Assembly (NCBI RefSeq): GCF_004358445.1
Contig: NZ_CP037951.1
Location: 2,219,501-2,283,500, forward strand
Direction: 5' to 3'
Source: Parashewanella tropica
GTDB lineage: Bacteria; Pseudomonadota; Gammaproteobacteria; Enterobacterales; Shewanellaceae
Length of the DNA stretch: 64,000 bases
The translations under genes were made by a program, and so were the position numbers. The notes under the pieces were generated by a model. It saw only the letters and a list, made by a program, of their open reading frames with translations, was not told where the DNA came from and did not search any database. The stretch's first letter is position 1, and each line of letters starts with the position of its first letter. This document shows positions 51,734 through 61,749 of this stretch, in pieces.

Positions 51734-54451
51734 ATGAAAAAGCCAACTAAATTATCCATGTTGACACTGTCATTAATTGCAGCAGGGATGACTAATTTTG
51801 CCGTTGAGGCAGGCAAGTTTGAAGGTAACATCCGTGACAACAGCAGCCAGCAACCATTAGCAGGGGCAATTGTTTCGATAAAAGAACTGAATCAAACTCA
51901 AACAGCAGGTCGCGATGGGCGTTTCTTTTTTAATGGCTTAAAAGCTGGAACTTACACTGTCACCATTACTTATCTTGGTGCGGCGCCTCAAACTAAAACG
52001 ATTGAGGTCAAAGACAATACAACCACTAGCTTAAATGTGAAATTAAAAAGTGGCTCAATTGAACGTATTCAAGTTGTTGGTCAAGGCGGGTCGTTAAGTA
52101 AATCATTAAACCGTCAACGCAGTGCCGATAATCTAGTGAGCGTAATCAGTGCTGATGTTCTTGGTAACTTTCCAGACAGCAACGTAAGTGAAGCACTTCA
52201 AAGAGTTCCGGGCGTTTCAATTGAACGTGATCAAGGTGAAGGACGATTTGTTCGTGTTCGCGGTTTAGCGCCAGATTTCAATTCTGTTTCCATGAACGGT
52301 ACTCGCCTTCCAGCCCCTGAAGACAGCCGTCGCGCTGTAGCCCTTGATGTTATTCCATCCGATTTAGTTCAATCTGTTGAGGTCAGTAAAACACTATCGC
52401 CAGATATGGATGCTGATTCATTAGGTGGTGCAGTTGAAGTTAAGAGTTTATCGGCATTTGACCGTGATGATACTTTTTATAATGTTTCAGCTGAAGCCAG
52501 CTATAACCAGCTAAAAGAAGAAACGAGTCCTAAGCTAGCAGTTAGCTACAGTGATATTTTCAATGACAAATTCGGTGTGGCCTTTGCCGCAAGTTGGTAT
52601 AAGCGGGATTTTGGTTCAGACAATGTAGAAGCTGATGGTAATTGGAATTTTTCTGATAAAGGTCCTTTACTCGAAGAAGTTGAAGCACGTAGCTACGATA
52701 TTACTCGTGAACGTCTTGGCATTGGCTTAAACCTAGATTATCGTCCAAACGATAACAACGACCTTTACCTGCGTACTCTTTATAGCCAATTTGATGATAC
52801 CGAATCTCGGAATAGCTCAGCAGCCAAATGGGAAATTGGTGATGATGAGCTCGGACTTGCTGTTGGCCAAAAGCATGAGGCAGAAGTTAAACGCTCCCTT
52901 AAATCTCGTACTGAAGAGCAGAATATTACATCTTATGTATTTGGTGGTGAAAGCCGTTTTACCAAATGGACCATTGATTACCAATTAGCTTATTCTGAAG
53001 CGTCTGCTGGCAAACCACGTCATATAGACGGTGCTGATTTCGAAGCTGACATTGAAGATATGAGCTTCTCTGACACTCATACTCCAAGAATCATCGGCCC
53101 AGCTGCTTACAAAGATGCTGGTGAATACGAACTTAAAGAAATTGAAGTCGCTGACTCAAAAACCAAAGATGAAATGGTGTCTGCAAAAATCAACTTTAGC
53201 CGCAGTCTCGAAATCAACGATAACAGTGGTGAAATCAAATTTGGTTTGAAATCCAGCAAACGCGATAAAACCAACCGTGAAGATGTTTGGATTTTTGAAG
53301 ACTTAGATGAACAAGGCATTAGCGAAGATGCTTTGGTTATGAGTAACTTTACTGGAAGCGACATCGATTATCGACTTGGTCGCTTTGGTCCCTCAATTAA
53401 TGCAGCACCTATCTGGAACATCGTCAACAAGCTCAATGCTGACGATAACCTTGATGAAGTTGAATCTAAAATCAATGATTTTGATATCTCTGAAGACATT
53501 ACCGCAGGTTATATGATGGGTCATATTGACTTTGACAACCTCAGACTATTAGCTGGTGTCCGTTACGAAACCATGGATAGACAAGCCAATGGCTTTAAGT
53601 ATGATGAGTCAACGGAGAAATTCTCAGCGAATAACGTAAGTTCAAGTGAAGATCATTGGTTACCTGCTTTACATGCTAAATATAACCTATCAGATAACAC
53701 CATTATTCGTGCCGCATGGACGAATACCATCACCCGCCCTACTTTTGAAGAATTACGTCCTGGTTTCTTAATAGAAGATCACGATGGTGAACTTGAAGCG
53801 GAATTCGGCAACCCTGATCTCAAATCATTAGAGTCAATGAACTTTGACTTGAGCATTGAACATTACTTTGATGGTATTGGTTTACTTTCTGCGGGTGTAT
53901 TCTACAAAGACATTGAAAATTTCATCTATGAAAGTGACGTAGCTGGAACGGGGCAATATAAAAAGTTCGAAAAAGCCAAAACCTTTATCAATGGTCAAGA
54001 TGCAGAAATTAAAGGTGTTGAGCTAGCCTATGTTCAAGAGTTTAACTTCTTACCTGCGCCATTCAATGACTTAGTGGTAAATGCCAACGTTACATTGACG
54101 GATTCTGAAGCCGATATCGGCGATAAAATCATTCCTATGCCAAGTCAGTCAGATGTTAGCGCAAATTTATCTGTAGGTTATGAAGACGAATGGGCAAGCG
54201 TTTGGTTATCTGCTGCGTATAAATCTGAATATTTACAAGAAGTGGCTAAGACTGATATCTACGACGATAGCCACCTACAGTGGGACTTTGTAGCAAAAGC
54301 AAAAGTAACAGAGCAAGTTACGGTTTACTTTAAAGCTATTAATATCACAGATGAGCCATTCTATAGCTACCAAGGTAAACGTCGCTTCAATAACCAGTTT
54401 GAAGAGTACGGTCGTACCTTCCAGCTTGGTGTTCAAATGGTAAGCTTTTAA
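51734..54451 (+). CDS. TonB-dependent receptor (TIGR01782-like), probably for phytate
   Basis: The ATG at 51734, with AGGA six bases upstream, gives 905 residues; the longer frame from 51686 lacks a ribosome binding site. A signal peptide is followed by a carboxypeptidase-regulatory-like domain (residues ~28-110, GNIRDNSSQQPLAGAIVSI). The plug is typical of the TIGR01782 group (FPDSNVSEALQRVPGVSIER, RFVRVRGLAPDFNSVSMNG, SPDMDADSLGGAVEVKS). The barrel ends ...LGVQMVSF. It lies 11 bases upstream of a phytase gene, so uptake or capture of inositol phosphates is the likely role, by inference. Confidence 0.9.
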   Translation: MKKPTKLSMLTLSLIAAGMTNFAVEAGKFEGNIRDNSSQQPLAGAIVSIKELNQTQTAGRDGRFFFNGLKAGTYTVTITYLGAAPQTKTIEVKDNTTTSLNVKLKSGSIERIQVVGQGGSLSKSLNRQRSADNLVSVISADVLGNFPDSNVSEALQRVPGVSIERDQGEGRFVRVRGLAPDFNSVSMNGTRLPAPEDSRRAVALDVIPSDLVQSVEVSKTLSPDMDADSLGGAVEVKSLSAFDRDDTFYNVSAEASYNQLKEETSPKLAVSYSDIFNDKFGVAFAASWYKRDFGSDNVEADGNWNFSDKGPLLEEVEARSYDITRERLGIGLNLDYRPNDNNDLYLRTLYSQFDDTESRNSSAAKWEIGDDELGLAVGQKHEAEVKRSLKSRTEEQNITSYVFGGESRFTKWTIDYQLAYSEASAGKPRHIDGADFEADIEDMSFSDTHTPRIIGPAAYKDAGEYELKEIEVADSKTKDEMVSAKINFSRSLEINDNSGEIKFGLKSSKRDKTNREDVWIFEDLDEQGISEDALVMSNFTGSDIDYRLGRFGPSINAAPIWNIVNKLNADDNLDEVESKINDFDISEDITAGYMMGHIDFDNLRLLAGVRYETMDRQANGFKYDESTEKFSANNVSSSEDHWLPALHAKYNLSDNTIIRAAWTNTITRPTFEELRPGFLIEDHDGELEAEFGNPDLKSLESMNFDLSIEHYFDGIGLLSAGVFYKDIENFIYESDVAGTGQYKKFEKAKTFINGQDAEIKGVELAYVQEFNFLPAPFNDLVVNANVTLTDSEADIGDKIIPMPSQSDVSANLSVGYEDEWASVWLSAAYKSEYLQEVAKTDIYDDSHLQWDFVAKAKVTEQVTVYFKAINITDEPFYSYQGKRRFNNQFEEYGRTFQLGVQMVSF

Positions 54452-54462
54452 GGTAAATCATA

Positions 54463-56361
54463 ATGACTAACAATAATGATAATAGAATGAAAACATTTAC
54501 AAAAACTCTTTTAGGAATCTCTGTTGCTGCTGGTTTACTTGGCTTGACGGCTTGTAATCAAAGTGAGCCAGTAGCTCAGCAAGCAGCTAAAGCGGCTACA
54601 GTAATTTCACCTCAATATACCAGTTTTAGCGATGTTAAAGGTGGGCAAGCACAACCGTTTGATAACGGTTGGTTAGTTACTAGCGAAAAGCAAGGTTTGC
54701 TTATTGTTAGCAACAACAAAGATCCTAAAGGCAAACTTTGGTTAAAGGGCGAGTTTACGTTACTCGGTATCCATGATGATTTGGTGGTCACTTATGATCG
54801 TCGCAATGATCAAGTGCAACCAATACTCGTCAAAGATGGTAAGCCTGACGTCCAAGTTCAACTACCTAAACGTGACTTTGAAATCAACTGGCTTTGCATG
54901 CAACCGCGTAAAGCAGATGGACTAACTTACGCTTGGTTTGGTAGTGAGCATGGCATCGCCGAGCAATGGTTACTCTCTAACGGCAAAGAGTTTAAGCCTC
55001 GCCTTGTTCGTAAGCTGTCTGTTCCTGTTGGTTCATTAGATTGTGCTTATGATGCAAATAGCGACAGCTTATATATTGCTGAACAAAATGCGGGCATTTG
55101 GAAATACAGTGCTCAGCCTGAAGCCGCTAATGAAACAGAATTAGTTGTTTCTAAACCGAACAACAAGATCACATCGCTATTTGAGTTGAACGGTAACCTG
55201 CTTTATCAGAATGAATCTGGCGACATTTTTGATTTAGAGGGTCAAGTTGCAAAAATTTCCGGTGATGAAGTTGAAAAACTCACGGCTCGCAATGTTGGAA
55301 ATGAAGTTGAAATCGTAAGTTTTGATGATGAGGTCGATAGCTATCGTTTTGCTTCATTAAACCTCGAACTACCTAAACCTGTTAATAAAGAGTCTCTTAT
55401 TTCAGAAATTCCTGCTTGGGTTGAAAGTGGAACTTCAGACCGTTCTGGCGATACTATGGATGATCCTGCTATCTGGGTTCACCCTACCTCACCTGAAAAA
55501 AGCCTGATCCTTGGTGCTCAAAAACGTTGGGGCTTACAAGTTTTCGATATGACAGGTCAAGAGGTTCAATCTATCGCAACAGGACGTATCAACAATGTTG
55601 ATATTCGCCAAGGAATCACTATCAATGGCAATAAGCACGATATTGCCGTGGCCAGTCTTCGTGATGGCGACAGGCTTGCTTTCTACGATGTCAGTTCAAA
55701 CGGAAAAGTTACAGAGCTTGCAAAGCTTACAACTGATTTATCTGACATCTATGGAATGTGTTTGTATAACGATGGCTCTCATTTGTTTGCTTTAGCGAAT
55801 GAAAAGTCAGGTAAAACTATTCAATACAAAGTTTCATGGAAAGGTATGAAACCGAGTATTGAAAATATCCGCACCCTATCTGCTCCTTCTCAAGTAGAAG
55901 GTTGTGTAGCGGATGACAATACTGGTGATTTATTTATTGGTGAAGAAGACACTGGTATTTGGCACTTTAGTGCTAAACCTGAAGCAAGCACTCAAGGCTC
56001 ATTGATCTTGAAGGCGGACGGCAAGCAACTTGTAGCCGATGTTGAAGGGTTAGCCCTTTATCACGGTAAAGATGAAACCTATTTAGTCGCTTCAAGCCAA
56101 GGTAATGATTCTTATGTCATCTATGATGCAAAAGCGCCTTATACATTCAAAGGTCACTTTAGAATTGGTACAAACTTTGACACTGGTATCGACGGCAGCT
56201 CTGAAACTGACGGCCTTGCCGTTACTTCAAAAGCTGTAGGTTCAGGCGCTTGGCAGCAAGGAATGTTGGCGGTTCAGGATGGTCGAAATCGCTTGCCTGA
56301 TGGAAACCAAGTTTTTAAATGGGTGCCTTGGAGTGAAATCAATAAATTATTAGTGAAGTAA
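54463..56361 (+). CDS. beta-propeller phytase lipoprotein, two propeller domains
   Basis: 632 residues. A lipoprotein signal with lipobox LTAC (about residues 28-31) anchors it in the envelope. The C-terminal propeller (about 315-630) carries phytase hallmarks: DTMDDPAIWVHPTSPEKS, GLQVFDMTGQ and VEGCVADDNTGDLFIGEEDTGIWHFSAKPE. The N-terminal ~280 residues repeat the pattern (SLYIAEQNAGIWKYSAQPE) but lack the full calcium and active-site motifs, so it is an incomplete second propeller, as described for other dual-domain phytases. It would release phosphate from myo-inositol hexakisphosphate. Operon with the TonB receptor; ends at a strong terminator. Confidence 0.92.
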   Translation: MTNNNDNRMKTFTKTLLGISVAAGLLGLTACNQSEPVAQQAAKAATVISPQYTSFSDVKGGQAQPFDNGWLVTSEKQGLLIVSNNKDPKGKLWLKGEFTLLGIHDDLVVTYDRRNDQVQPILVKDGKPDVQVQLPKRDFEINWLCMQPRKADGLTYAWFGSEHGIAEQWLLSNGKEFKPRLVRKLSVPVGSLDCAYDANSDSLYIAEQNAGIWKYSAQPEAANETELVVSKPNNKITSLFELNGNLLYQNESGDIFDLEGQVAKISGDEVEKLTARNVGNEVEIVSFDDEVDSYRFASLNLELPKPVNKESLISEIPAWVESGTSDRSGDTMDDPAIWVHPTSPEKSLILGAQKRWGLQVFDMTGQEVQSIATGRINNVDIRQGITINGNKHDIAVASLRDGDRLAFYDVSSNGKVTELAKLTTDLSDIYGMCLYNDGSHLFALANEKSGKTIQYKVSWKGMKPSIENIRTLSAPSQVEGCVADDNTGDLFIGEEDTGIWHFSAKPEASTQGSLILKADGKQLVADVEGLALYHGKDETYLVASSQGNDSYVIYDAKAPYTFKGHFRIGTNFDTGIDGSSETDGLAVTSKAVGSGAWQQGMLAVQDGRNRLPDGNQVFKWVPWSEINKLLVK

Positions 56362-56380
56362 TTTAAGCTCTATTTTAAGT

Positions 56381-56415
56381 AACAAGGCACAGGTCAAAAG
56401 CCTGTGCCTTGTTTT
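56381..56415. terminator. strong bidirectional terminator after phytase
   Basis: AACAAGGCACAGG-(7)-CCTGTGCCTTGTT followed by TT: a 13-bp perfect stem between convergent genes. Confidence 0.9.
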
Positions 56416-56441
56416 CACATCTTATACAATTAATTGAATCG

Positions 56442-56771
56442 CTAAACTTCATCGTCTTGAGTAGATTTTGGTTTTAATTCCACCATAGGTACGCCACCTT
56501 CAAGGCTTAATTCATCCTCAGTTGTTGGCTGTTCAGCTTCAGATAACTCTGTTAATTGAATTTCGGGTTTTGGCAGAGTATCAACGGATACTGTATCTTG
56601 ACGACTATTTAATTCTGCCGCCTGCATGCGTATTGCTAACTCTGCTTCTTGTAGTCGGAATTCTGCCTGAATAGCTTTAACACGTGCCTCCCTTTCTACT
56701 CTTTTCTGCTCCAACCGCTGCATCTTAGCTGCATTAATCTTGTCTATTACACTACGCTCACTAGCTAACAC
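56442..56771 (-). CDS. small coiled-coil protein or C-terminal fragment
   Basis: 109 codons from a GTG at 56771. The first ~55 residues are strongly charged and helical (EQKRVEREARVKAIQAEF, RLQEAELAIRMQAAEL), a likely coiled coil. The tail is acidic (TTEDELSLEG). It overlaps the end of the 1045-residue ankyrin gene by seven bases in another frame. It may be a coupled downstream gene, or the real C-terminus of the ankyrin protein separated by a one-base indel. No convincing ribosome binding site is visible. Function unknown. Confidence 0.5.
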   Translation of the reverse strand: MLASERSVIDKINAAKMQRLEQKRVEREARVKAIQAEFRLQEAELAIRMQAAELNSRQDTVSVDTLPKPEIQLTELSEAEQPTTEDELSLEGGVPMVELKPKSTQDDEV

Positions 56772-59700
56772 TGCACTTGGAAGCCTTTGGTGATCTCTTG
56801 ACCCCCTTTAGTTTCTTTGGAAATTTTATGTGCAATTTGTGCATAGTTTAGGCCATAAAACTTTGAATTATTAGCAGCAGAATTCGCAGGTAAAAGATAT
56901 CCAACTGGAGTAGTGATATCAAAGCCTTCTTTGAGCAAACAACCAATTGTATAAGCATCCCCATTGATTGCAGCAATATGAGCAAGATTGTGCCCTTCTT
57001 CATCAACTAAAGTTTCATCAAACTGTACATGACTCATCAACTCTCCAGCTGCAAATGCTTTTCGTTTTTTCACTGCATATAGAAGAATGGGTTGCTCGCT
57101 TAAGGCAACAACACCACCAAGATCCATGTATAAACTAAACACTCTAATACAACCGATGTTATTGGTATCAACCGCATACTCTAGTGGAGTTTTACCTTCA
57201 TTATTGGTTTCAAATGGCGATAAGCCATTTTGTAGTAACCCCTCAAGACATTTGTCTTTCGAATACCTGACAGCAAAATGTAAGTAGTTATTGCCACCTT
57301 TATCGACAGCTTGAAGGTTGCATTTAAATTTGGAAGCAACATAAAGTAGAATTTGTGGGTTATCTGAAATAATGGCACGTCTTATTAACTCATCTTTTTC
57401 ATCTGTAGTGTCAACGCTTGCTCCAGCTTTTATAAAGGCTTCAACGCCATCCATATCTCCCCTTTCAACAGCCAACATCAAAGGTGATACATCTTTTTTA
57501 TCACTGCCATTAATATCTGCTTTTAAGGTTTTAGCAGAGAGCCATAGATCTCTAATTTCTGAATCCGCATGTAACGCTACAAAATGATGCAAATTTTGTC
57601 CATTGTCGTTAACTACTTCAAGATCTATATCGACAAGAGACATTAGGTACATAGCCGCTTGCTTATTCCCCGAGCTCAAAGCAGTCATAAGCGGTGTATT
57701 TCCTCCTGCACCTCTGCAATTGACATCCGCTGCTGCAGCGTACTTTTCAATTTTGGCACCAGCACTAATCGCTCTCATCAAGAGTGTATCTCTAGAACTT
57801 GTACTGCATTTTTCAAGCATTGACCTAGGGAGCCAATCAAGTAATCTAGAACCGTTAACGACATCTAAATATTTATCCAAAGCTCCAAGCTCATCAGCTC
57901 GAGTAATTGCCAATTGGCGGAACTCAAAAGTGATCAAAAGTGGGGATACTACTTGTAGCTCTTCAATGGAACAAGTCTTCAGAAATTTAGTAAACGCCGC
58001 TTTGACTTTAACCTCATCTCTTAAATCACGTTCGTCAATTCTCTGCGCTTGTCCTTTTAACTCTTCAACTTCCATTTCAAACTCAGCACTATATAGCTGA
58101 TGAAATTCTGTGAGCTTGTTTAAAAATGAAGTTAACATTGTCTCTTGCTTTAACTCATTCAACTTACCCTCTTTTTGTAGCTGATACTCTCTAATTTCAG
58201 CTTCTTTTGCAGCTTTAATTTTTTCTTCTTGTTCTTGTGCTTGCCTTACTGCCCAACTTGATACTCTTTCTTTTATATTCTTAATTCCAGGCCTTAATTC
58301 AGGCTTACCCAGTTGGTGCCACTTTGCTATTTTTTCTTTTATTGCTTCTTTCCAAAAAGAAACATCGTCATCCGTAATCGGTAGCTTTGAATTGCCAAGG
58401 TTGTCGAATAAGTTAGTTAATTGCATCCAAATTGGATCATTTACATCTTCAGGAAAATGACCCTTGGCATATAAGTCAGTAACTGTTGCAACGGTTTCTG
58501 CCTTTTTAAGTTCCCGTTCAACCAAAGGTGGAAAACCTTTGAACAGCAACTCAGCTTGTTCTTTCGCCAAAGGATTCTCCAGTTCCTTGATATACAAACT
58601 GTCAGGTAATTCCTCTAATGCTTTTCTGGCTCCTGAACGTGCCAAACACCATTCCAATATCTGTTGACGGCGAAAATCAACGATTTCATCAGAAAGCTTT
58701 GCAACAGATAATGCTTGCTCAACAGCAATTCCTAACTCAATAACCGACAATTCTCCTTCATAAGTCATTTTTGCTGTCTCAGCAGTATATTTTGCCGCTA
58801 CTCGGCTTGAGGTTAAATCTGCAACTACAATTGCAAATGGCTCTTTCCTAATTGCCCACTGCCATGCATACGGTTCGGTAAGCTTAATTTTGCCATCTGC
58901 AACAAGCTTTTCTAATGTAATTAACATCGCATGCTCAGCAATCATAGAAAGTGGAGGTACTACTTTTGCACTCAGCTTTTGATGATAAAATTTGTCCCAT
59001 TCCTCGAGACTATCGATTGACGATATAATTTGAATAACAAGAGCGTTACCATCTTCAGAATTTAACAGCTCTTTGAATTCACTGGGAGTAAGATCAGCAG
59101 ATGTGACTAATTTAGGGATTCCAGTCTGCTTATCTGCACAATAAAATCGAACACCATCAGCAGTTTTTACACCATTTGCTTCTGTCACAAAGCGCATGTT
59201 CTCCATAGCGACCACATCTGAAGGCACAGATTGCTTTGTTAAATGAACTAATGATTGAACTGGAACAAGCTGCCTAACTTGCGCCACAATACCCTTTATA
59301 TTTCGTACATTTTTAGGTGATGATTTTGGGGATACTCTAGCCCCTAGAACGATACCGTATTCCTGACGTAGTTGATCGACAATCGCTTTTTTTTCTTCAG
59401 TAGTTAGCTTCCTTTTCGGGCTTGCTTGTGAAACCTCCACACCATCTATGGCTTTTAATAGTAACTCTTGAGTTTTTTCACAACGTTCATGGCGATCATC
59501 TTCACTTTTATCAGTCTCTAGGATTACAAGCGGGTAATCTAGAAGATCGGCATCTAGAACATTGGATTTTATTACAAAACAGCGTGTCATTTGTGCTACA
59601 GCATCAACTTTACTCTGAACTGGAACATTAGAATCATTTAAAAGTTGTGTAATTTTTTTTAACCTAGCAACAAAAAGCGGTGATGATTTTTCTATGTCGA

Positions 59701-59902
59701 TAGAGTTCTCCTCCAGCTCCATTAAGGCTGTTTCAAATCGCTGAAGATCAACAGAGTTTATATGCTCAGATTGCGCAATATTTGCAAGTGACCGGATGAA
59801 ACCTTCTGAAAGTGCACGAGAATCTACACCTTCCAACTCTTGAAAGTCCGAACTTAATTCTTGGCTAGCCATTACACCGCTTGCTGTTTGCTCTACTGAC
59901 AT
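56765..59902 (-). CDS. large ankyrin-repeat protein, 1045 residues
   Basis: No signal peptide. The N-terminal ~150 residues are helical, with a pattern (VARLKKITQLLNDSNVPVQS near residue 85) that by eye resembles the 933-residue ankyrin protein at 21.8 kb. The middle is unknown. A charged coiled-coil-like helix spans about 552-590 (QAQEQEEKIKAAKEAEIREY). Ankyrin units cover about 700-1015 (GNTPLMTALSSGNKQAAMYL, VSPLMLAVERGDMDGVEAFI, GNNYLHFAVRYSKDKCLEGL, GKTPLEYAVDTNNIGCIRVF, GHNLAHIAAINGDAYTIGCL). It is divergent from the J-domain operon. A large intracellular scaffold or an exported effector are both possible; no secretion signal is visible. Confidence 0.85.
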   Translation of the reverse strand: MSVEQTASGVMASQELSSDFQELEGVDSRALSEGFIRSLANIAQSEHINSVDLQRFETALMELEENSIDIEKSSPLFVARLKKITQLLNDSNVPVQSKVDAVAQMTRCFVIKSNVLDADLLDYPLVILETDKSEDDRHERCEKTQELLLKAIDGVEVSQASPKRKLTTEEKKAIVDQLRQEYGIVLGARVSPKSSPKNVRNIKGIVAQVRQLVPVQSLVHLTKQSVPSDVVAMENMRFVTEANGVKTADGVRFYCADKQTGIPKLVTSADLTPSEFKELLNSEDGNALVIQIISSIDSLEEWDKFYHQKLSAKVVPPLSMIAEHAMLITLEKLVADGKIKLTEPYAWQWAIRKEPFAIVVADLTSSRVAAKYTAETAKMTYEGELSVIELGIAVEQALSVAKLSDEIVDFRRQQILEWCLARSGARKALEELPDSLYIKELENPLAKEQAELLFKGFPPLVERELKKAETVATVTDLYAKGHFPEDVNDPIWMQLTNLFDNLGNSKLPITDDDVSFWKEAIKEKIAKWHQLGKPELRPGIKNIKERVSSWAVRQAQEQEEKIKAAKEAEIREYQLQKEGKLNELKQETMLTSFLNKLTEFHQLYSAEFEMEVEELKGQAQRIDERDLRDEVKVKAAFTKFLKTCSIEELQVVSPLLITFEFRQLAITRADELGALDKYLDVVNGSRLLDWLPRSMLEKCSTSSRDTLLMRAISAGAKIEKYAAAADVNCRGAGGNTPLMTALSSGNKQAAMYLMSLVDIDLEVVNDNGQNLHHFVALHADSEIRDLWLSAKTLKADINGSDKKDVSPLMLAVERGDMDGVEAFIKAGASVDTTDEKDELIRRAIISDNPQILLYVASKFKCNLQAVDKGGNNYLHFAVRYSKDKCLEGLLQNGLSPFETNNEGKTPLEYAVDTNNIGCIRVFSLYMDLGGVVALSEQPILLYAVKKRKAFAAGELMSHVQFDETLVDEEGHNLAHIAAINGDAYTIGCLLKEGFDITTPVGYLLPANSAANNSKFYGLNYAQIAHKISKETKGGQEITKGFQVQC

Positions 59903-60074
59903 TACCTAGGCTCTCACTAATATAAATAATACTAATAATAGATAAATGAGGGCGTGGCACAGTTAATTTTCCTTAATTTATGTCTTATTTATTAACTGTT
60001 TATCATTATCATGAAATGCACTCTTCATGGATTTAGAAAACGAAATATATCCAGCGTCCCTTTAATTTTCTACT

Positions 60075-60103
60075 GAGACAAAGTCGATAACTTTTGATAT
60101 TAT
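60075..60103 (+). promoter_or_regulatory. candidate promoter of the J-domain operon
   Basis: GAGACA (60075-60080), a 17-base spacer and TATTAT (60098-60103), about 78 bases before the ATG. It matches sigma-70 moderately; there is no heat-shock sigma-32 pattern. Confidence 0.4.
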
Positions 60104-60180
60104 GTGCGGTCGTGGTAGTTTTTAACTCTCTAAAGCTATTCTGTCGAAATTATATTTTCATATATAAGTCAGGAACATAC

Positions 60181-60462
60181 ATGATAAATCACTTTACTGT
60201 GCTGGGTATTAAAGCCAACGCAAAAGACGATGAGATCAAAAAAGCGTATAAACGTTTATCAAATAAATATCATCCCGATAAACTCATAAATGCATCAGAG
60301 GAAGAAAAGCAACACGCTGCTACTTTATTACAACGCATTCAAAATGCTTATGAAGTCTTGTCTTCCCCTAAATCTCGTAAAGCATTTATTCGTGACTTTA
60401 ATAATGTCATTGTTAACGATCCAACCGCTGCCATGAAAGAGCTGTGGGATGGTTATTTTTAA
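60181..60462 (+). CDS. small J-domain (DnaJ-like) protein
   Basis: 93 residues starting at ATG 60181 (AGGAAC upstream). It is almost entirely a J domain: helix I HFTVLGIKANAKDDEIKKAY, helix II KRLSNKYHPDKLI with the essential HPD, and helix III QRIQNAYEVLSSPKSRKAFI. There is no Gly/Phe region, zinc finger or substrate-binding domain. It would stimulate an Hsp70 ATPase and recruit it to a partner, presumably one of the three downstream products. First gene of a tight four-gene operon. Confidence 0.9.
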   Translation: MINHFTVLGIKANAKDDEIKKAYKRLSNKYHPDKLINASEEEKQHAATLLQRIQNAYEVLSSPKSRKAFIRDFNNVIVNDPTAAMKELWDGYF

Positions 60463-60486
60463 TTCTATTGGTACCTTGAGATTACT

Positions 60487-60981
60487 ATGACTGATCAACT
60501 CGATCTTAATTACGTCAACCAATTAAAGTTAGACGCGCTTGAAAACATTGAGTCTTACCAAGACCCTGATACACCTGAAGCCTTGGCTCAATACACCAAT
60601 CAAATGAAGAAAGCGCTATTGGCTGACGCCAGCATGCTAAGTTCGTTACCTGAATACCTCACTGTCGCTCTATATGGCAATGTTCGTTTTCCAGAGCAAG
60701 TACACCTTAAATGGCAAAACTGGATAGATAACAACACCATGCCTTCATGGGATGAATTTAAAGTCAGTGTTGCATTTAATAATGAAGATATTCCACTGGT
60801 TAAGGCTGTAAAAGATGAATCTGAAGCCTTATTAAAGCAAAGTTGTGCCGCATTATTTCAAATGATGATTATCGACACTAAGCCTGTTGCAAAAAAAGAA
60901 GGCTTAGAAGATCTCAACGAACATAACGATGATTACAGTGACGAATATCAAGATCAGTATGATTATGATGAGGAATATTAA
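60487..60981 (+). CDS. acidic protein of unknown family (J-domain operon, gene 2)
   Basis: 164 residues, no signal or membrane helix. It is mostly helical with a highly acidic Asp/Glu/Tyr-rich tail (DDYSDEYQDQYDYDEEY). It starts 24 bases after the J-domain gene and its stop overlaps the next start (TAATG). I do not recognise the family. The acidic, apparently disordered C-terminus could be a chaperone client tag or interaction tail; that is speculation. Confidence 0.85.
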   Translation: MTDQLDLNYVNQLKLDALENIESYQDPDTPEALAQYTNQMKKALLADASMLSSLPEYLTVALYGNVRFPEQVHLKWQNWIDNNTMPSWDEFKVSVAFNNEDIPLVKAVKDESEALLKQSCAALFQMMIIDTKPVAKKEGLEDLNEHNDDYSDEYQDQYDYDEEY

Positions 60982-61739
60982 TGAATAGTCTCATTGAGTT
61001 AACCGCAGCAGAAATCAAACAACTAGCGGATGTTGAACCTAAGCAAGCCAGCAAGAAGTTTGAACTGATCGCCAATACCATGAATGATGAGCAGTTAGTT
61101 GAAGTCATCGAAAACATGGATATTGTGACGCTCACTCAAATCAACAGCAACCATGATATTTCTTGCCCATCTATCATGTCAGAGTTGATGACGCCTGAAC
61201 AAATTCGTGACATCGTTTGTCAGCAACCGCTTTATTGGGAAGAAAAAGTCAAAAGTAATGCAGATGAACTGATGCAGCAAACCTTCGACTTTTTAACCTA
61301 TTTAATTCGAGTTCAGCCAAGCGAGGAAAAGCAAGCTGAAGTACTTGAGTGTATTGCAGAAGAGCCAGCAGGTTTATTTTATCTTTCAATTCCATTTATC
61401 GAATTGTTGATGACACCGTCTGAAGACGATCTGGACAATAATATTGCCGATGTTTTTGATGATGAAGATGACGGAACCACTGTGGGTTACACAGACCGCA
61501 CTGAAGCAGAAGAGTCTCGCAGTCTAGAAATTGATGATCCGCGTAGTTTACTGGCGCTCATCAAAGAACTTGCACCTGAAGTCGAGCAGCAAATCAAGAA
61601 CCTACTGAAAAACCAATCATCAAACTGGCAAACCATCATAAATAAGTTTGTAGGTGAAATCGTTACTCAAGCTAAAGAAAAGAACGAGTCAAAAGATGAG
61701 TATTCAGAAGTTGACGATATGTTTAGCTTTTTAGACTAA
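60981..61739 (+). CDS. acidic helical protein of unknown family (J-domain operon, gene 3)
   Basis: 252 residues, helical and acidic, without signal peptide. Two folded-looking parts (residues ~1-145 and ~180-250) are separated by an acidic linker (DNNIADVFDDEDDGTT). The end (DEYSEVDDMFSFLD) is acidic with aromatic residues, like a docking tail. It overlaps the upstream gene by one base and has GAGGAA as ribosome binding site, so it is translationally coupled. No family recognised. Confidence 0.85.
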   Translation: MNSLIELTAAEIKQLADVEPKQASKKFELIANTMNDEQLVEVIENMDIVTLTQINSNHDISCPSIMSELMTPEQIRDIVCQQPLYWEEKVKSNADELMQQTFDFLTYLIRVQPSEEKQAEVLECIAEEPAGLFYLSIPFIELLMTPSEDDLDNNIADVFDDEDDGTTVGYTDRTEAEESRSLEIDDPRSLLALIKELAPEVEQQIKNLLKNQSSNWQTIINKFVGEIVTQAKEKNESKDEYSEVDDMFSFLD

Positions 61740-61749
61740 GGAATACTCA

